This document shows, piece by piece, positions 33,527 to 43,220 of a stretch of DNA of 64,000 nucleotides; the stretch's first letter is position 1, and each line of letters opens with the position of its first letter. The notes beneath the pieces were generated by a model. The model was not told the DNA's origin. It saw nothing but the letters and a program-made list of their open reading frames with translations, and ran no database searches. Both the position numbers and the translations under genes were made by a program. Where the stretch lies: NCBI RefSeq assembly GCF_030165005.1, contig NZ_JASNNW010000002.1, positions 310,001 to 374,000 on the forward strand, read 5' to 3'. This DNA is from Blastococcus capsensis (GTDB lineage Bacteria > Actinomycetota > Actinomycetes > Mycobacteriales > Geodermatophilaceae).

Positions 33527-34366
33527 TCAGCGGCTGAAGACGCCCTCGGGAGGCTCGGGCGAGGGCGTTGCCTCGGCATCGTGCACCGGCTGCGCCGTGC
33601 CGGTGAAGCGGTCGAGCTCCGCCCCGTCGACGACCCGCGAGGGCATCGGGTCGCGGGCGCATGCGCGGCTGAGCGCGGCCAGCGGCAGCTCGGCGTCGGA
33701 GGCGACCGCCACCAGGTTGCCGAAGCGGCGGCCGCGCAGGATGCCCGGCTCCGCGAGCAGGCAGACGTGCCGGAACGCCGTCCGCAACGTGGCGGCCTGC
33801 GCACGGGCGAAGCGCAGCGGCGGGCCGTCGGCGACGTTGGCGGCGTAGACACCGCCCGGTCGCAGCACGTGCGCGACTTCGGCGGCGAACTCGACGGTCG
33901 TCAGGTGGCCGGGCGTGCGGGCGCCGGCGAAGACGTCGGTGACGACGGCGTCCGCGCTCGCCCCGCGCATCGACTCCAGCGCCTCGCGGGCGTCGGCGGC
34001 CCGTACCCGGATGCGGGCGTTGCGGGGCAGCGGCAGGTGGTCGCGGACCAGGTCGGTGAGCGGCTGGTCGATCTCGACGACCCGCTGACGTGATCCGGGC
34101 CGGGTGGTGGCCACGTAGCGGGGCAGGGTCAGCGCGCCGCCGCCGAGGTGGACGACGTCGAGCGGGATGCCCGGCTCGGCGGCGAGGTCGAGCACGTGAC
34201 CCATCCGGCGGACGTACTCGAACTCCAGGTGCGCCGGGTCCTCGAGATCGACGTGCGACTGCGGGGTGTCGTTCACCAGGAGCACCCAGGAGCCGTCGCG
34301 GTCGGCGTCGGCGAGCAGCTCGGCGGTGCCGCCGGCGACGGGTACCGGCCCGGGCGGCGTCCTCAT
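33527..34366 (-). CDS. Spermidine-synthase-like methyltransferase-fold protein
   Basis: The 279-residue product has the spermidine-synthase-type Rossmann fold: LDVVHLGGGALTLPRYVAT is the nucleotide loop, VVEIDQPLTDLVRDHLPL the acidic loop, and ADAVVTDVFAGARTPGHLT the third element. The typical DxK/GD aminopropyl-acceptor residues are not evident, so true polyamine synthesis is unlikely. Such proteins are common in actinobacteria without known function. Its ATG lies within the stop region of the upstream methyltransferase (ATGA overlap), so the pair is coupled. Confidence 0.78.
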   Translation of the reverse strand: MRTPPGPVPVAGGTAELLADADRDGSWVLLVNDTPQSHVDLEDPAHLEFEYVRRMGHVLDLAAEPGIPLDVVHLGGGALTLPRYVATTRPGSRQRVVEIDQPLTDLVRDHLPLPRNARIRVRAADAREALESMRGASADAVVTDVFAGARTPGHLTTVEFAAEVAHVLRPGGVYAANVADGPPLRFARAQAATLRTAFRHVCLLAEPGILRGRRFGNLVAVASDAELPLAALSRACARDPMPSRVVDGAELDRFTGTAQPVHDAEATPSPEPPEGVFSR

Positions 34367-35232
34367 CGCTGCACCGGCGCGACCGCCGACCAGCGCACCG
34401 TGACCTCCCCGTGCCGCCACCGTCGGCTCGACCCGACCAGCGGCCAGCCCTGCTCGCCGAGGGATCCCACCGCCGCGGTCCACCGCTGGCGCGGTCCGAA
34501 GGCGCTCATCCCGGCCGCGGCGGCCCACGCGGCGTCGAAGGCGCGCAGGAACTCGTGCACCGGCTGGCCGGGGACGTTGTGGTGGATCAGCGCCTTCGGC
34601 AGGCGCTCGGCCAGGTCCGACGGCGTCGCGATGTCGGAGACCCGCGCGGCGAGCGTGAGGGTGAGCGGGCCGCCCGCGTCCAGAGCCACCCACGCCGAGC
34701 GCCGTCCCCACTCGTCGCAGGTGCCCTCGACGATCAGCCCGCCGGGCGCCAGCGCCGCGCGCATGGTGTCCCAGGCCCGGGCGGCGGACTCCTCGTCGTA
34801 CTGGCGCAGCACGTTGAAGGCGCGCACCAGCACCGGCCGGAGATCGGCCAGCTCGAAACCGCCCACCCGGAAGTCCACGCGGGGCGGATCGCGGTCGGCC
34901 TCGACCGCCGTCACCCGCTCGGGGTCGATCTCGAGCCCGACCACCTCGAGCCCGTTCACCTCCGGGCCCAGGCGGCCCACCAGCTCCAGCGTGGTCACCG
35001 CCGAGGAGCCGTAGCCGAGGTCGACGACCAGCGGGCGCGCGGCGTCCCGCAGCCGCGGCACCTGGGTGGCCAGCAGCCAGCGGTCCACCCGGCGCAGGCG
35101 GTTGGCGTTCGTGGTGCCCCGGGTGGGCAGGCCCAGCGCCCGGGCCCGTCCGGCGGCCAGCCGGGGTGCCTTGCGCTGCGGCTGGGGGGACAGCGACGCC
35201 CGCCGCTTGTGCTCGCTGCCAGGCTCGCTCAC
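34363..35232 (-). CDS. Class I SAM-dependent methyltransferase
   Basis: The 289-residue product has a basic start, then VVDLGYGSSAVTTLEL (SAM-binding motif I, near residue 70). VVGLEIDPERVTAVE (motif II) and ALAPGGLIVEGTCDEWG (post-motif) follow. The C-terminal part HHNVPGQPVHEFLRAFDAAW is conserved in look but unknown in role. It is divergent from murB (gap of 34 bases) and overlaps the spermidine-synthase-like gene. The substrate is unknown. Confidence 0.8.
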   Translation of the reverse strand: MSEPGSEHKRRASLSPQPQRKAPRLAAGRARALGLPTRGTTNANRLRRVDRWLLATQVPRLRDAARPLVVDLGYGSSAVTTLELVGRLGPEVNGLEVVGLEIDPERVTAVEADRDPPRVDFRVGGFELADLRPVLVRAFNVLRQYDEESAARAWDTMRAALAPGGLIVEGTCDEWGRRSAWVALDAGGPLTLTLAARVSDIATPSDLAERLPKALIHHNVPGQPVHEFLRAFDAAWAAAAGMSAFGPRQRWTAAVGSLGEQGWPLVGSSRRWRHGEVTVRWSAVAPVQR

Positions 35233-35266
35233 CGGGGCGAAGCGTAGTCCCGGCTACCGTCGACCC

Positions 35267-36319
35267 GTGCAGCTGCGATCCGACGTCCCGCTCGCGGAGC
35301 TCACCACCCTCGCCGTCGGCGGGCCGGCCGAGCGGCTGATCGAGGTGGAGACCGCCGCGGAGCTGGTGGCGGCGGTCCGCGACGCCGACGAGGCCGGCCG
35401 CCCGCTCCTGCTCCTCGGCGGGGGGTCCAACCTGATCGCCCCGGACGGGGGCTGGCCCGGTGACGTGGTCGCCGTCCGCAGTCGCGGCATCGAGCGGCAC
35501 GGCGACGCCGAGCTGACCGTGCAGGCAGGGGAGAACTGGGACGAGCTGGTCGCCTACACGGTCGCGAACCGGCTGGCCGGCATGGAGGCGCTGTCGGGCA
35601 TCCCCGGCTCGACCGGAGCCACACCCGTGCAGAACGTCGGCGCGTACGGGCAGGAGGTCGCCCAGACGATCACCGCCGTCCGCGTGTACGACCGCGCGGA
35701 GAAGGCCGAGCGCACCCTGACGCCCGACGAATGCGGGTTCGCGTACCGCGACAGCCGGCTCAAGCGCGAACCCGGCCGCTTCGTCGTCCTCGAGGTGGGC
35801 TTCGCGCTGCACCCGGGGCGGCTGTCCCGGCCGGTGGGTTACGCCGAGCTGGCGCGCTCGCTGGGCGTGGAGGTCGGCGGGACGGCGCCGCTGACGGCGG
35901 TCCGCGAGGCCGTGCTGGCGCTGCGCCGCGGCAAGGGCATGGTCTGGGGCCCGGCCGACCCCGATTCCCGCAGCGCCGGGTCCTTCTTCACCAACCCCAT
36001 CGTGCCGGCCGGGCGTGCCGTCGAGGGCTGTCCCAGCTGGCCGGCCGGTGAGGGGCGGGTCAAGCTCAGCGCCGCCTGGCTGGTGCAGCACGCCGGTTTC
36101 GGCCGCGGCACCCGCGAGGGGCGCGTCGGGACGTCGTCGCGGCACAGCCTCGCCCTCACCACCGAGGACGGCGCCACCGCGGCCGAACTGCTGGCCTTCG
36201 CCGAGAAGGTCGTCGCCACCGTGCAGGAGAAGTTCGGCGTCACCCTCGACCCGGAGCCGACAACACCGTCGCCCTACCGGGCGACACCGCCTCCAGCTGC
36301 CGTCCCCCCATTGCCCTGA
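35267..36319 (+). CDS. murB: UDP-N-acetylmuramate dehydrogenase MurB
   Basis: MurB reduces UDP-GlcNAc-enolpyruvate to UDP-MurNAc in peptidoglycan synthesis, using FAD and NADPH. Seen are the FAD segment [41 protein letters not shown] and the proton-donor serine in SAGSFFTNP. The protein has 350 residues. The GTG at 35267 has TACCGT six bases upstream and no ribosome-binding site, so the mRNA is probably leaderless; earlier in-frame codons lie in the divergent gene. It matches M. tuberculosis Rv0482 in position. Confidence 0.94.
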   Translation: MQLRSDVPLAELTTLAVGGPAERLIEVETAAELVAAVRDADEAGRPLLLLGGGSNLIAPDGGWPGDVVAVRSRGIERHGDAELTVQAGENWDELVAYTVANRLAGMEALSGIPGSTGATPVQNVGAYGQEVAQTITAVRVYDRAEKAERTLTPDECGFAYRDSRLKREPGRFVVLEVGFALHPGRLSRPVGYAELARSLGVEVGGTAPLTAVREAVLALRRGKGMVWGPADPDSRSAGSFFTNPIVPAGRAVEGCPSWPAGEGRVKLSAAWLVQHAGFGRGTREGRVGTSSRHSLALTTEDGATAAELLAFAEKVVATVQEKFGVTLDPEPTTPSPYRATPPPAAVPPLP

Positions 36320-36376
36320 GCCGCTGAGTCGCGCTTGCCCGGGACCCTCCGGGCCCCACTCGGCGCGACCGCGCGG

Positions 36377-36622
36377 TCAGCCGGTGCGCAGGTCCAGGTA
36401 CATGACGTGCAGCCCGACGAAGTCGTGCTCGGGGTCGGCCACCGATGGACCCGGCGAGATCCTCGAGACGGTCGAGCGCCGCGCGCCGATCACGACGTCG
36501 AAGCCCTCGGCCGCGAGGCGGGCCGCCGTGGCGGCGCCGATCCCGCTCGAGGCCCCCGTGACGACGGCGGTGCGACCGGCACCGGGCAACGGGCGGGAGC
36601 CGGTCTGGGCAGGGTCGGGCAT
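36377..36622 (-). pseudogene. Remnant of a short-chain dehydrogenase/reductase
   Basis: The 81-codon frame starts like an [23 protein letters not shown] with the nucleotide-binding TGxxxGIG, then [10 protein letters not shown]. It then jumps to a piece, [11 protein letters not shown], that looks like the very C-terminus of such enzymes. The whole middle, with the NNAG and YxxxK motifs, is absent. In M. tuberculosis a full SDR (Rv0484c, about 250 residues) lies between murB and mshA, exactly this place. An in-frame internal deletion is the simplest reading. The frame could still make a short protein, but not an active enzyme. Confidence 0.7.
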
Positions 36623-36710
36623 GCGGGCCAGCCTCGCGCTGTTGCAGGATGATGACCAGACGGGGGTGCCGGTCCGCACCCAGCCAGTGCAGCGCAGAGC
36701 GGAGGTTCAC

Positions 36711-38048
36711 GTGCCCGCTCGTCGCTTCCCGAGCTCCGGGCTGCCCTCCCGGGTGGCCACGCTCTCGGTGCACACCAGCCCGCTGGACCAGCCCGGGGCC
36801 GGTGACGCCGGGGGCATGAACGTCTACGTCGTCGAGGTCTCCCGCCGGCTGGCCGCCCGTGGCATCGCCGTCGACGTCTTCACCCGCGCGACCTCCAGCG
36901 ATCTGCCGCCGGTGGTCGAGATGAGCCCGGGGGTCACCGTCCGACACGTCAGCGCCGGCCCGTTCGAGGGCCTGGGCAAGGAGGAGCTGCCCGCGCAGCT
37001 GTGCGCCTTCACCGCCGCGGTGCTGCGCGAGGAGGCCCAGCACGAGCCCGGTTACTACGACGTCGTCCATTCGCACTACTGGCTCTCCGGCCAGGTGGGG
37101 TACCTCGCCCGCGACCGGTGGAGCGTGCCGCTGGTGCACACCGCGCACACCCTCGCGAAGGTCAAGAACGAGGCGCTGGCCGCCGGTGACCGCCCCGAGC
37201 CCCGGTCCCGCGTGATCGGCGAGGAGCAGGTGGTCGCGGAGGCCGACCGGCTGATCGCCAACACCGACGAGGAGGCGCGCCAGCTGGTGCGCCTCTACGG
37301 CGCCGACCCGGCCCGCACGCTCGTCGTCCCGCCCGGTGTCGACCTGGACCGGTTCACCCCCGGCAGCCGGGGCGCGGCCCGTCGCGCGGTCGGGGTGCCC
37401 GACGACGCCGTCGTCCTGCTGTTCGTCGGACGGATCCAGCCGCTCAAGGCGCCCGACGTCCTGCTGGGGACCGCTGCGCGGATGGTCGCCGACGATCCGG
37501 CGTTGCGCGCTCGCTTGCAGGTGCACGTCGTCGGCGCCCCCAGCGGCACCGGTCTGGACGCGCCCCGTCAGCTCGAGCAGCTGGCGGCCACCCTGGGCAT
37601 CGCCGAGCTCGTCCGGTTCCACCCGCCGCAGCCGCCCGACCGGCTGGCCGACTTCTACCGGGCCGCCGACGTCACCGTGGTGCCCAGCCACAACGAGTCC
37701 TTCGGACTGGTCGCGCTCGAGTCGCAGGCCTGCGGGACCCCCGTGGTGGCGGCGGCCGTGGGCGGGCTGCCGACGGCGGTGCGCGACGGCGTCTCCGGCG
37801 TCCTGGTGGACGGTCACGGCCCGGCGGACTACGCGGCCGCGGTGCGTGCCGTCCTCGCCCGTCGGGAACTGCTCGCCGCCGGCGCACGCCGGCACGCCGC
37901 CCGGTTCTCCTGGGACCGGACCGCCGACGCCCTGGTCGATGCCTACGTCGCCGCCGCGGGGGAGATGGCGGCCGCACCGCCTCGGCCGGCCCGCGAGCGC
38001 CGGGGAGGCCCGCTGCGTGCTCTCCCCGGGATCTCGGTGGCCCGATGA
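36711..38048 (+). CDS. mshA: D-inositol-3-phosphate glycosyltransferase MshA
   Basis: MshA joins GlcNAc from UDP-GlcNAc to inositol 3-phosphate in the first step of mycothiol synthesis. The 445-residue GT4 protein has [20 protein letters not shown] and [13 protein letters not shown] at the start and [14 protein letters not shown] in the acceptor domain. [17 protein letters not shown] and the donor-site E(x7)E in [15 protein letters not shown] follow. The GTG at 36711 follows GGAGG; the long open frame upstream is not coding. With mshD at 11.3 kb, the window holds two of the mycothiol genes. Confidence 0.95.
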   Translation: MPARRFPSSGLPSRVATLSVHTSPLDQPGAGDAGGMNVYVVEVSRRLAARGIAVDVFTRATSSDLPPVVEMSPGVTVRHVSAGPFEGLGKEELPAQLCAFTAAVLREEAQHEPGYYDVVHSHYWLSGQVGYLARDRWSVPLVHTAHTLAKVKNEALAAGDRPEPRSRVIGEEQVVAEADRLIANTDEEARQLVRLYGADPARTLVVPPGVDLDRFTPGSRGAARRAVGVPDDAVVLLFVGRIQPLKAPDVLLGTAARMVADDPALRARLQVHVVGAPSGTGLDAPRQLEQLAATLGIAELVRFHPPQPPDRLADFYRAADVTVVPSHNESFGLVALESQACGTPVVAAAVGGLPTAVRDGVSGVLVDGHGPADYAAAVRAVLARRELLAAGARRHAARFSWDRTADALVDAYVAAAGEMAAAPPRPARERRGGPLRALPGISVAR

Positions 38049-38590
38049 GCCGACCGGACGGGGCCAGGGCGACGGCGGAGCTCGACGCGGTCATCGAGCA
38101 GACGCTGCGCGACAGCGAGCTGGTGCACGAGCACCCGCGGCCGGGCACCTGGGTGGTGGACCTGCCGGGCACCAAGAAGCTCAAGACGGTGTGCGGGTTG
38201 ATCGTCGGTGAGCACTCGCTGCGCGTGGAGGCCTTCGTCTGCCGCCAGCCGGACGAGAACCGCGAGCAGCTGTGGACCTACCTGCTGCAGCACAACGCCC
38301 GCATGTACGGCGTCGCCTACTCCGTCGACGGCGTCGGCGACGTCTACCTGACCGGTCGGCTGCCGCACGCCGCCGTCACCCCCGAGGAGCTCGACCGGAT
38401 CCTCGGTGCGGTGCTCACCTACGCCGACGACCACTTCAACACCATGCTCGAGATCGGGTTCGGGACGTCGATCCGCCGCGAGTGGGACTGGCGGGTCAAG
38501 CGGGGGGAGTCCCTGCGCAACCTGGAGGCCTTCGCCGCCTTCGCCGACCCCACCCGCCGCCCCGGCACCGATCCCAACCCCAGGGCGTGA
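38045..38590 (+). CDS. YbjN-domain protein
   Basis: The 181-residue soluble protein has the YbjN-type fold: [39 protein letters not shown] and [18 protein letters not shown]. Its function is unknown; related domains act as chaperone-like binding modules. The start overlaps the mshA stop (ATGA), and its own stop overlaps the next GTG. It matches M. tuberculosis Rv0487, again directly after mshA. Confidence 0.85.
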   Translation: MSRPDGARATAELDAVIEQTLRDSELVHEHPRPGTWVVDLPGTKKLKTVCGLIVGEHSLRVEAFVCRQPDENREQLWTYLLQHNARMYGVAYSVDGVGDVYLTGRLPHAAVTPEELDRILGAVLTYADDHFNTMLEIGFGTSIRREWDWRVKRGESLRNLEAFAAFADPTRRPGTDPNPRA

Positions 38591-40179
38591 CGGCGACCGA
38601 CAAGTCCCGGCCGGGCGCGGTGCCGCCCGGCGACGAGCTGCCCCCCGGCTACGCCCGCCGCTGGTGGGTGCTGGCCACCATGACGGTCTGCCTGCTCGTG
38701 GTGATCATGGGGAACACGATCCTCAACGTCGCCATCCCGACGTTGCAACGGGAGCTCGGGGCCAGCCAGGGCGAGCTGCAGTGGGTGGTGGACGCCTACA
38801 TCCTGGTCTTCGCCGGGCTGCTGTTCTCCTGGGGCGTCGTCGGTGACCGGATCGGCCGCCGGCGGGTGCTGCTGATCGGGCTGGGCATCTTCGCCGTCGG
38901 GTCGGTGTTCGCCGCGTTGAGCGACAGCCCCCTGGAGCTCATCGCCTGGCGGGCGGTGATGGGCATCGGTGGCGCGGCGGTCCAGCCGACGACGCTCGCG
39001 GTCATCACCAACGTCTTCCCGCCCCGCGAGCGCGGGCGGGCCATCGGCGTCTGGGCGGGGACGGCGGGGATCGCGGTGGCGGGCGGCCCGCTGGCCGGGG
39101 GCGCGGTCCTGGAGCACTTCTGGTGGGGCGCGGTCTTCCTCGTCGGCGTCCCCGTGGCGTTGCTCGGCATCGTTGCCGTGCTGGCCTTCGTACCGGACTC
39201 GAAGGACCCTCACCCGGGGCGGCTGGACCTGCCCGGCGTGCTGCTGTCGATCGTCGCCCTCGCCGGCCTCGTCTACGGGATCATCCACGGCGGCAGCGGC
39301 GCCGGGTGGACGACGCCCGGCGTACTCGTGCCCCTGCTGGGCGGCGTCGTCCTGCTGGCCCTGTTCGTCTGGCTGCAGCGCCGGTCGGCCCATCCGGCTC
39401 TCGACGTCTCGCTGTTCCGCAATCCGGCGTTCTCCGCGGCCGCGGGCGCGCTCGGGTTGAACTTCTTCGCCCTTCTCGGCGCCACGTTCTACCTGGTCTT
39501 CTACCTGCAGGGCGTCCGCCACTACTCGCCGCTGCAGAGCGGCGCGGCGCTGATCCCCGTCGCCCTCGGCATGGCGTTCACGGCGCCCCGGAGCTCCGGC
39601 CTGGCCGAGCGGTTCGGGGCCAAGGCCGTCTGCGCGACCGGCTTCTTGCTGATCACCCTGTCCTTCCTGGGCGTGCAGTTGCTCGACCTCACCTCGCCGG
39701 TGTGGCTGCTGCTCGCGGTGCTGTCGGTCCAGGGCGTGGGCATGGGCATGGTGATGGCGCCGGCGACCGAATCGATCATGTCCGTCGTCCCGCGGGAGAA
39801 GGCGGGTGCGGGCGCGGCGGTGAACAACTCGGTGCGCCAGGTGGGCGGGGCGCTCGGCGTCGCGATCCTCGGCTCCCTGCTCGCCGGCACCTACGCGGCC
39901 TACCTGGGTGCGGGGGTCGACGGGCTGCCCGCCGGGGCCCGGGGCGAGGCCAGCCAGTCGATCGTCGCGACGCTGGAGGCGGTGCGGCAGGTGGAGGCCG
40001 ACGGGACGCCCGAGGAGGTCCGGATGGCCGCCGACGTGGTGCAGCCGGCGCGGGAGGCGTTCGTCTCGGCCATGCACACGACGGCGATCGGCACCGCGGC
40101 CGCCACCCTCGTCGCGGCCGGCGTGGTGCTGGCGTGGCTGCCCGGCCGACGCCGCGAGGCGTCCTCCGTCCCCGGGTGA
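38587..40179 (+). CDS. DHA2-type MFS drug/proton antiporter
   Basis: The 530-residue protein has about 14 membrane helices, as in the DHA2 family. It contains [18 protein letters not shown] in helix 1, the motif-A loop [13 protein letters not shown], and [21 protein letters not shown] long outer loop ([21 protein letters not shown]) lies before the last helix. It should export hydrophobic compounds using the proton gradient; the substrate is unknown. The GTG overlaps the ybjN stop (GTGA). Confidence 0.9.
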   Translation: MTATDKSRPGAVPPGDELPPGYARRWWVLATMTVCLLVVIMGNTILNVAIPTLQRELGASQGELQWVVDAYILVFAGLLFSWGVVGDRIGRRRVLLIGLGIFAVGSVFAALSDSPLELIAWRAVMGIGGAAVQPTTLAVITNVFPPRERGRAIGVWAGTAGIAVAGGPLAGGAVLEHFWWGAVFLVGVPVALLGIVAVLAFVPDSKDPHPGRLDLPGVLLSIVALAGLVYGIIHGGSGAGWTTPGVLVPLLGGVVLLALFVWLQRRSAHPALDVSLFRNPAFSAAAGALGLNFFALLGATFYLVFYLQGVRHYSPLQSGAALIPVALGMAFTAPRSSGLAERFGAKAVCATGFLLITLSFLGVQLLDLTSPVWLLLAVLSVQGVGMGMVMAPATESIMSVVPREKAGAGAAVNNSVRQVGGALGVAILGSLLAGTYAAYLGAGVDGLPAGARGEASQSIVATLEAVRQVEADGTPEEVRMAADVVQPAREAFVSAMHTTAIGTAAATLVAAGVVLAWLPGRRREASSVPG

Positions 40180-40264
40180 CCCATGGGAGCACGGAGCCGG
40201 GCCCGTGGGCACCGGCCGACGGGCGGCGCTGCCCGCGAGGGTGCCGTCGGGCAGGATGATCGCC

Positions 40265-41023
40265 GTGACGACCTCCCCGGGAACCCTGGTGCTGCTCCGC
40301 CACGGCGAGAGCGAGTGGAACATGGCCAACCTCTTCACCGGCTGGGTGGACGTCCCGCTCACGGAGAAGGGGCGCGAGGAGGCCGCCCGCGGCGGCCGGC
40401 TGATGGCCGAGCACGGGCTGCTGCCCGACGTCTCGCACACCTCGCTGCTGCGCCGGGCGATCATGACCGCCGAGCTGGCGCTGCACGAGGCCGACCGGCA
40501 GTGGATCCCGGTGCTGCGCTCGTGGCGGCTCAACGAGCGGCACTACGGCGCGCTGCAGGGCAAGGACAAGGCCGCCACGCTCGCCGAGTACGGCGAGGAG
40601 CAGTTCATGACCTGGCGCCGGTCCTACGACACCCCGCCGCCGCCGATCGAGCCCGGCAGCGAGTTCTCCCAGGACGGCGACGCGCGCTACTCGTTCCTGC
40701 CGCCGGAGGCCCGCCCGACGACCGAGTGCCTCAAGGACGTGGTCGTCCGGATGCTGCCGTACTGGTACGACGCGATCGTCCCCGACCTGCGGCAGGGGCG
40801 GACGGTGCTCGTCGCCGCGCACGGCAACAGCCTCCGCGCCCTGGTCAAGCACCTCGACGGCATGGGTGAGGACGAGGTCGTGGGGCTGAACATCCCCACG
40901 GGTATCCCGCTGCGCTACGACCTGGACGCCGACCTGCGACCGGTGACGCCGGGCGGGCAGTACCTCGACCCCGACGCCGCCGCAGCTGCCATCGAGGCGG
41001 TCAAGAACCAGGGGAAGAAGTAG
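40265..41023 (+). CDS. gpmA: 2,3-bisphosphoglycerate-dependent phosphoglycerate mutase
   Basis: The enzyme interconverts 3- and 2-phosphoglycerate in glycolysis. The phosphohistidine motif [10 protein letters not shown] is near residue 12, followed by [26 protein letters not shown] and [16 protein letters not shown] supply further active-site residues. The protein has 252 residues from the GTG at 40265, which has CAGGAT seven bases upstream; an ATG at 40256 would add three residues. It matches M. tuberculosis gpm1, just before senX3-regX3. Confidence 0.94.
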   Translation: MTTSPGTLVLLRHGESEWNMANLFTGWVDVPLTEKGREEAARGGRLMAEHGLLPDVSHTSLLRRAIMTAELALHEADRQWIPVLRSWRLNERHYGALQGKDKAATLAEYGEEQFMTWRRSYDTPPPPIEPGSEFSQDGDARYSFLPPEARPTTECLKDVVVRMLPYWYDAIVPDLRQGRTVLVAAHGNSLRALVKHLDGMGEDEVVGLNIPTGIPLRYDLDADLRPVTPGGQYLDPDAAAAAIEAVKNQGKK

Positions 41024-41086
41024 TCACACGGTCCGGTGGGGAGCCGGAGCCTGCGGCGCGACCCCGGCGGCAGTCACACCGGGGCT

Positions 41087-41120
41087 GATGGTGAGCCGTG
41101 CCACGGCACGGCTCACCATC
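41087..41120. terminator. Perfect hairpin terminator between gpmA and phoU
   Basis: GATGGTGAGCCGTGCC (41087-41102) and GGCACGGCTCACCATC (41105-41120) are perfect 16-base inverted arms with two bases between. It lies between the convergent gpmA and phoU genes and can serve both. Confidence 0.9.
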
Positions 41121-41206
41121 GGGTGACGCGGCGTCCCTCTACCACTCGAGCGGCTCAGCCGACCGGGGGACGGCACCTGGAGGCGGTTGGAGCCCGGAGG
41201 GCGACA

Positions 41207-41854
41207 TCAGGCGGGGTAGCGCTCGCCGGTGACCAGGTAGACCACCCGCCGGGCGACGCTGACCGCGTGGTCGGCGAAGCGCTCGTAGTAGCGGCCGAGC
41301 AGGGTGACGTCGATGGCGGTCTCGATGCCGTGCGGCCAGTCGTCGCTCAGCAGCTGCCGGAACAGCCCGCGGTGCAACTTGTCCATGGCGTCGTCGTCGG
41401 TCTCGAGCTCCCGTGCCGCGTCCAGGTCCCGCTTGGCGATGACCGTGGCGGCTTTCGTGATCAGCAGCTCGGCGACCTGCCCGGCCTCCAGGAAGGCCGG
41501 GCGGACGTCCTGGGGTACGGCGTGGTCCGGGAACCGCATCCGCGCCACCTTGGCGATGTGCTCGGCCAGGTCCCCCATGCGCTCGAGGTCGCTGACGATC
41601 CGCATCGCGGTGGTGATGACGCGCAGGTCGCCGGCGACCGGCTGCTGGCGGGCCAGCACGGTGAAGCAGCGCTGCTCGATGCTCTCCCGGGTGGCGTCGA
41701 TCTCCTCGTCCCCGGCGATCACCAGGTCGGCCAGGGAGACGTCGGCGTCGAGGAGGGCCGTCGTCGCAGTGCTCATCGCCGACCCCACCGAGTTGGCCAT
41801 GGCCACCAGGCAGTCGTTGATGTCGTCGAGCTCCTCGCGGTAGCTGTCCCGCAC
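41207..41854 (-). CDS. phoU: Phosphate-signalling protein PhoU (PhoY2-like)
   Basis: PhoU links the state of the Pst transporter to the sensor kinase and limits phosphate signalling when phosphate is plentiful. The 215-residue all-helical protein has the two PhoU repeats: MRIVSDLERMGDLAEHIAKV and DVTLLGRYYERFADHAVSVA, each with the metal-binding E(R)xxD pattern. The GTG at 41854 follows GAGAGGA. It is divergent from senX3 and shares the PHO-box region with it, which is a common actinobacterial layout. Confidence 0.94.
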   Translation of the reverse strand: MRDSYREELDDINDCLVAMANSVGSAMSTATTALLDADVSLADLVIAGDEEIDATRESIEQRCFTVLARQQPVAGDLRVITTAMRIVSDLERMGDLAEHIAKVARMRFPDHAVPQDVRPAFLEAGQVAELLITKAATVIAKRDLDAARELETDDDAMDKLHRGLFRQLLSDDWPHGIETAIDVTLLGRYYERFADHAVSVARRVVYLVTGERYPA

Positions 41855-41882
41855 GGTCGTCCTCTCGTCGTGATCCAGGTCG

Positions 41883-42013
41883 ACAGTAGGCCCGTCGGGG
41901 ACCGGGCCGGTCGCCACGAGGTGAACGTCGGCCCACCCGACGGTGAACACTGCCCCGTACGGGCGGTGAACCTCTCGCCGATAGCTGTTCAGGGTGGCCT
42001 GCGGACCTAGCAT
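41883..42013. promoter_or_regulatory. PHO-box region between phoU and senX3 with both promoters
   Basis: GGTGAAC occurs at 41920-41926, 41942-41948 and 41965-41971. The first two are 22 bases apart, that is, two 11-base units. For phoU the last unit ends at 41916 and a -10-like TACTGT lies at 41888-41883, with 27 bases between, the same spacing as at pstS. For senX3, TAGCAT (42008-42013) lies seven bases before the GTG, so that mRNA is probably leaderless. Confidence 0.75.
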
Positions 42014-42020
42014 CTGAGCC

Positions 42021-43220
42021 GTGAGTCCACTGGTCGCCCTGGTGGTCGGCCTCCTCCTGGGTGGGGTGGTGGTCGCCACTGTCATCATCCGCTTCCGCTC
42101 CATGTTCGGGGAGGCCCCCGACGGGGTCGTCGCCGGGCCGCCCGAGGCTGCGCTGGCGCGGCGGCTGGTGGACCTGATGGATCCGGCGATCGTGGTGGTC
42201 GGCGTCGACGACGCGGTCATCCTGGCCAACCCGGCGGCACGGGCGCTGGGCATCGTGCGCGGCACCCGGCTGCTCGTCCCCGACCTGCTGGCCCTGGCAC
42301 GCGCGTCGCGGACCGGCGGTAGCCGGCGCGGCGACATCCGCCTCCCCGGCGACCTGGTCGGCGCCGGTCCCCGGCTGGTCGGGGTCCACGCCGTCCGGCT
42401 GGAGAGCGGCACGGTCCGGCCGCCCGGTCCGGTGGCGCTCGTCCTGCAGGACATCACCGAGGCCCGGCGGGTGGAGGCGGTGCGCCGGGACTTCGTCGCC
42501 AACGTCGGCCACGAGCTGAAGACGCCGGTCGGTGCGCTCACCCTCCTCGCCGAGGCCATCGAGGGCGCGGCCGACGATCCGGAGGCGGTGCAGCGGTTCG
42601 CCGGGCGGATCGCGGTCGAGGCCGACCGGCTGGCCCGGTTGGTCCGCGAGCTGATCGACCTCTCCCGGCTGCAGGGTGGGGAGCCGCTGCCCGAGCTGGT
42701 GCCCGTGGAGGTGGACCGGGTGCTCGGCGAGGCGGTCGACCGGACGCGCACGGCGGCCCGCGCCAAGCAGCTGGAGATCGTGCTGGGTGGCCAGCACGGA
42801 CTGGTCGTGCGCGGGGTGGAGAGCCAGCTGGTCACCGCCGTCACCAACCTGCTGGCCAACGCGGTGGCCTACAGCACCGGGAGCAGCCGGGTGGCCGTGG
42901 GTGCCCGCGCGCGCTCCGGCTTCGCCGAGATCGCCGTCACCGACAGCGGCATCGGCATCCCGCGCGCCGACCGGCACCGGGTCTTCGAGCGGTTCTACCG
43001 GGTGGACCAGTCGCGGGCCAGCAGCACCGGCGGCACCGGGCTGGGGCTGGCCATCGTCAAGCACGTCGCAAGCAACCACGGCGGTTCGGTGGCCGTCTGG
43101 AGCGAGGAGGGGCTGGGGTCGACGTTCACCCTCCGCATCCCGCTCGCCGGGACCGGCGGACAGCCGGTGGCCGATCCGTCCGCCGTCCCCCAGGAGAAAG
43201 TGGAGATCGAGCGCTCATGA
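42021..43220 (+). CDS. senX3: Phosphate-sensing histidine kinase (SenX3/PhoR)
   Basis: The 399-residue kinase has one N-terminal membrane helix (about residues 4-24) and a PAS-like domain. The phosphoacceptor segment NVGHELKTP holds His164, and a HATPase domain has NLLANAVAYS, DSGIGIP and GTGLGLAIVKH. There is no second membrane helix or outer sensor domain, as in mycobacterial SenX3, which senses phosphate through PhoU and Pst. The start codon overlap of regX3 (ATGA) shows a coupled pair. Confidence 0.94.
   Translation: MSPLVALVVGLLLGGVVVATVIIRFRSMFGEAPDGVVAGPPEAALARRLVDLMDPAIVVVGVDDAVILANPAARALGIVRGTRLLVPDLLALARASRTGGSRRGDIRLPGDLVGAGPRLVGVHAVRLESGTVRPPGPVALVLQDITEARRVEAVRRDFVANVGHELKTPVGALTLLAEAIEGAADDPEAVQRFAGRIAVEADRLARLVRELIDLSRLQGGEPLPELVPVEVDRVLGEAVDRTRTAARAKQLEIVLGGQHGLVVRGVESQLVTAVTNLLANAVAYSTGSSRVAVGARARSGFAEIAVTDSGIGIPRADRHRVFERFYRVDQSRASSTGGTGLGLAIVKHVASNHGGSVAVWSEEGLGSTFTLRIPLAGTGGQPVADPSAVPQEKVEIERS

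Noticed and set aside
33527-36145. An 872-codon minus-strand frame
   Set aside because: Only the last 279 codons encode the spermidine-synthase-like protein; the remainder is antisense to murB and the out-of-frame shadow of the methyltransferase.
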